A DNA stretch of 64,000 nt, taken from contig JAUSLV010000018.1 in assembly GCA_030645495.1 (NCBI GenBank), forward strand, positions 558,001 to 622,000, given 5' to 3'. A program made the translations under genes and the position numbers. This document shows positions 61,864 to 64,000 of the stretch, one piece after another (position 1 is the first letter of the stretch; each line of letters begins with the position of its first letter). Below the pieces are notes generated by a model, which was given only the letters and a program-made list of their open reading frames with translations, did not search any database and was not told where the DNA came from. Source of the stretch: Actinomycetota bacterium. Its GTDB lineage: Bacteria > Actinomycetota > Acidimicrobiia > Acidimicrobiales > Ilumatobacteraceae.

Positions 61864-62586
61864 ATGGCACAGCCGCCCCCGCTCATCGCCATCTGTGCCC
61901 GCGTGCTCACGTTCTCCGACGAAGGCAAACGCGATGCATTCTCCAGCAGTCAGCCGTACAGCCGCGCCGTTGCGCGAGCCGGCGGGGTTCCCGTGCTCGT
62001 CCCTCCGATCAAGGAGCTGTCGTCGAACGCGGCCACCGTGCTGCAGCACTTCGACGGCGTGCTGCTGCCCGGCGGTGGCGACGTCGATCCGGCGCGCTAC
62101 GGCCAGGAGCCCGACGAGGACACGGTGTACGGCATCGTGAAGGCGCACGATGATCTCGACATCGCGATCTGCCACGCGGCCATCGAGCTCGATCTGCCGA
62201 TGCTCGCGCTGTGCCGTGGCATGCAAGTACTCAACGTTGCGCTCGGCGGAACGCTGGTGCAGGACATCGCCAACGACGACCACTGGATGCGCGAGCACAC
62301 GGTGACCCTCGCCGAGGGCAGCAAGATCGCCAAGGCGTGCGGTACCACCATGCTCGAGCACTGCCACTCGGTGCACCATCAAGGGCTCGACATGCTGGCC
62401 CCATCGCTCGTGCCGGTGGGGTGGGCAACTGGCGGCCAACTCGAAGCGGTCGAGCTGCCGTCGGCCTCGTGGATCGTGGGCGCGCAATGGCACCCCGAGG
62501 ACACCGCGCCGCACAAACCGCAGCAGCAGGCGCTGTACGACGAGCTGGTGCGGCGCGCGGCGGCGCGCGCGCACGCCATAGGCTGA
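61864..62586 (+). CDS. PuuD-like gamma-glutamyl amide hydrolase, first copy
   Basis: A 240-residue class I amidotransferase of the peptidase C26 type. L-L-P-G-G-G-D-V-D-P-x-R-Y is the PuuD hallmark, L-A-L-C-R-G-M-Q-V-L-N-V-A-L-G-G carries the nucleophilic Cys, and Q-W-H-P-E-D gives the His and Glu. PuuD releases GABA from gamma-glutamyl-GABA in putrescine breakdown. A gamma-glutamyl ligase (PuuA) is not in the window. A close paralogue follows after 4 bases. Confidence 0.87.
   Translation: MAQPPPLIAICARVLTFSDEGKRDAFSSSQPYSRAVARAGGVPVLVPPIKELSSNAATVLQHFDGVLLPGGGDVDPARYGQEPDEDTVYGIVKAHDDLDIAICHAAIELDLPMLALCRGMQVLNVALGGTLVQDIANDDHWMREHTVTLAEGSKIAKACGTTMLEHCHSVHHQGLDMLAPSLVPVGWATGGQLEAVELPSASWIVGAQWHPEDTAPHKPQQQALYDELVRRAAARAHAIG
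62579..62584 (+). promoter_or_regulatory. -10 element for the second PuuD-like gene
   Basis: TAGGCT, 6 bases before the ATG at 62591, overlapping the stop of the first copy. It could let the second copy be transcribed on its own. Confidence 0.4.
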
Positions 62587-62590
62587 GCCG

Positions 62591-63283
62591 ATGGCTGCTC
62601 CCCTGGTCCTGATCGTCGGGCGCTTGGCCGACGAGGCCAAGGGCGTGCGCGGCGAGCCGTTCGCTGTCGGACGGCGCTACTTCGAGGCGGTGGCGCGAGC
62701 GGGTGGCGTGCCGCTGATGCTGCCGCCGATCACGTCGCTGGCCAATGAAGTGCCCACGCTGCTCGACCGTGTCGACGCAGTGGTGCTGCACGGTGGCGGC
62801 GATGTCGACCCACGGCGCTACGGGCAGCAGCCGACGGCCGAGCAGCTGTACGGAGTGGTGCACGAGCACGACGAGATCGAGCTGGCCGTGGTGCACGCGG
62901 CACTACAGCACGACCTGCCGATGCTGGCCATCTGTCGCGGGCTGCAAGTGCTCAACGTTGCCCTCGGCGGTTCGCTGCAACAAGACATCGGCACCGAGTC
63001 GCACTGGTTCGCGTACCACGAGGTGACGCTCGATCCGGCCTCGCGGATCGCCGAGGCGGTCGGCACCGCCGCACCGCGCGCCTGCCACTGTGTGCACCAC
63101 CAGGCGCTCGATCGTGTGGCCGCCGACCTGCAGGTGGTGGGCCGCACCGCCGATGGCATCGTGCACGCGTGCGAACTCCCAGCCGCGCGCTGGGTGGTGG
63201 CCACCCAATGGCACCCAGAGGATTCGGCCGCAACCGACCCCGAACAGCAAGCCCTGTTCGACGCCCTCCTGCGCCACTGCTAG
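62591..63283 (+). CDS. PuuD-like gamma-glutamyl amide hydrolase, second copy
   Basis: A 230-residue paralogue of the preceding gene with the same motifs: H-G-G-G-D-V-D-P-R-R-Y, L-A-I-C-R-G-L-Q-V-L-N-V-A-L-G-G and Q-W-H-P-E-D. The nucleophile region is almost identical while the rest has diverged. This indicates an old tandem duplication with retention of activity and perhaps a split in substrate. Its last bases precede a gap with an inverted repeat. Confidence 0.87.
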   Translation: MAAPLVLIVGRLADEAKGVRGEPFAVGRRYFEAVARAGGVPLMLPPITSLANEVPTLLDRVDAVVLHGGGDVDPRRYGQQPTAEQLYGVVHEHDEIELAVVHAALQHDLPMLAICRGLQVLNVALGGSLQQDIGTESHWFAYHEVTLDPASRIAEAVGTAAPRACHCVHHQALDRVAADLQVVGRTADGIVHACELPAARWVVATQWHPEDSAATDPEQQALFDALLRHC

Positions 63284-63345
63284 CCCCCAACCCTCCCCGT
63301 CCATCCGGTCGGGCGCGATTTGGCCCGCTGGTGACCACACCCCGA

Positions 63346-63394
63346 CCCACGGGCGCGATTCGTACGCTCGGCGGTAGGAGATCGCGCCCGTGGG
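63346..63394 (+). repeat. 14-bp inverted repeat between puuD-like and AbiEi-like genes
   Basis: CCCACGGGCGCGAT (63346-63359) and its exact reverse complement ATCGCGCCCGTGGG (63381-63394) with a 21-base loop. A further copy of GGGCGCGATT lies at 63311-63320. There is no T-run, so it looks more like a dispersed palindromic element than a simple terminator, although it could stop transcription from the left. Confidence 0.6.
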
Positions 63395-63463
63395 CGCGAG
63401 AGGCACCGGCGATATGTTGGCCGCGACTTCCCCCTCCTGTACTCCAACGCACAAGGAGGGATC

Positions 63464-64000
63464 ATGCCGATCTGGCGTTCCCGTGTCGACGATTGGTTCC
63501 GCACCCACCACGGGGTGATCAGCCTGCCCCAGCTCCGCCTGCTGGGCTGCTCGCCCAGCACCGTGCAACGCATGGTCGCCCGCGGCGAGCTCACACCGCT
63601 ACTACCCGGCGTGTTCCGCAGCGCGCAGTGGCCCGAGAGCGAGATGCAGTGGCTGGCTGCCGCGTGCGCCCGCAACCCGCTGGCGGCGGTGGCATTCACC
63701 ACCGCCTGCAGGGAGTGGCACTACCGACGGGTCGACGACCTGCGTCTGCACCTACTCGTGCCCCATGGCTCCACGCCGCTGATGGAACCATTCGTGGTGC
63801 ATCGCTGCCGACGCATCGACCCGGTCGACATCGTCGAGCGAGAGGATGGCATTCGGCTCACCAGCCCGCCGCGCACGCTGTTCGACAGCGCGGACCTGCT
63901 GGGCCTCGCGGCATCGCGCAGCGTGCTCGAGCAGATCCTCAATGAGCGGATGTGCACCATCGACACGGTCGTCGACACCTTCGTGCGCCTCGGGCATCCG
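63464..64000 (+). CDS. AbiEi-type antitoxin-domain protein (partial, runs off the window)
   Basis: The frame is open from the ATG at 63464 (preceded by a strong AAGGAGGG) to the window end, 179 codons. Residues 8-55 form the winged-helix domain of the AbiEi family (W-F-R-T-H-H-G-V-I-S-L-P-Q-L-R-L-L-G, V-A-R-G-E-L-T-P-L-L-P-G-V-F-R). The central region after that (H-L-L-V-P-H-G, T-S-P-P-R-T-L-F-D) is typical of the actinobacterial AbiEi/DUF559-associated proteins. These act as antitoxin-like repressors in some type IV toxin-antitoxin systems, but many actinobacterial members stand alone. No AbiEii-like toxin is visible, as the partner would lie to the right. Confidence 0.75.
   Translation, partial: MPIWRSRVDDWFRTHHGVISLPQLRLLGCSPSTVQRMVARGELTPLLPGVFRSAQWPESEMQWLAAACARNPLAAVAFTTACREWHYRRVDDLRLHLLVPHGSTPLMEPFVVHRCRRIDPVDIVEREDGIRLTSPPRTLFDSADLLGLAASRSVLEQILNERMCTIDTVVDTFVRLGHP

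Overview
The window is a high-G+C actinobacterial chromosome segment. The gene set (WhiG-type sigma factor, NucS mismatch endonuclease, XerC/DprA/ComM next to rpsB-tsf-pyrH-frr-cdsA-dxr-rseP-ispG, and many apparently leaderless genes) fits an Actinobacterium. The complex I layout and general protein style suggest the class Acidimicrobiia (Ilumatobacter-like). That last step is inference, because no rRNA is present.

Layout. (1) 1-8428 is the right end of a tailed prophage: tape-measure-like protein, tail proteins, a tail fibre with an S74 self-cleaving chaperone domain, a small protein with a sortase-type tail, a DUF1906-type endolysin, holin-like and Rz-like membrane proteins, and a strong terminator. 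(2) At about 8429-8463 phage sequence gives way to the C-terminal third of comM, so the prophage appears to sit inside the host comM gene. The 5' part of comM and the integrase must lie left of the window. (3) 8464-22960 is the conserved housekeeping block comM'-dprA-xerC-whiG-(degenerate M23)-rpsB-tsf-pyrH-frr-cdsA-dxr-rseP-ispG-nucleoside phosphorylase. Between rseP and ispG a two-gene module (Roadblock/LC7 protein plus oxygen-binding-type metallo-beta-lactamase protein) is bracketed by 24-bp near-identical direct repeats. (4) 22957-32176 holds a glycosyltransferase, a manA/oxidoreductase/cupin sugar operon, nucS, two MFS transporters and a UbiB-like kinase. (5) 32234-40457 holds an M16 peptidase lipoprotein, cysQ-like phosphatase, ABC-F ATPase, tRNA-Tyr(GTA), yajQ and a large unknown membrane-anchored protein.

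(6) 40509-53993 (minus strand) is one long respiratory operon: nuoA-B-C-D-H-I-J-K-L-M-N, then a MidA-type methyltransferase and acetyl-CoA synthetase. nuoE, nuoF and nuoG are absent, so the cluster encodes an 11-subunit complex I core without the NADH-oxidising module. (7) Divergent from nuoA is an open frame that joins a winged-helix-like region to a GNAT acetyltransferase. Between the two parts lie four copies of a CTCTTTCGGAC-type repeat arranged as two forward and two inverted units.

(8) 55134-63283 is an amine or amino-alcohol catabolic island: aldehyde dehydrogenase, class I glutamine amidotransferase, APC permease, FGGY kinase and a sphingosine-1-phosphate-lyase-like PLP enzyme on the minus strand. 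Two tandem PuuD-like gamma-glutamyl hydrolases run divergently. (9) A partial AbiEi-type gene runs off the right end.

Regulation. At least a dozen genes have a TANNNT hexamer 6-8 bases before the start codon and no Shine-Dalgarno sequence, which is the signature of leaderless transcripts. The phage genes and several operon-internal genes instead use Shine-Dalgarno sites and ATGA/GTGA start-stop overlaps.
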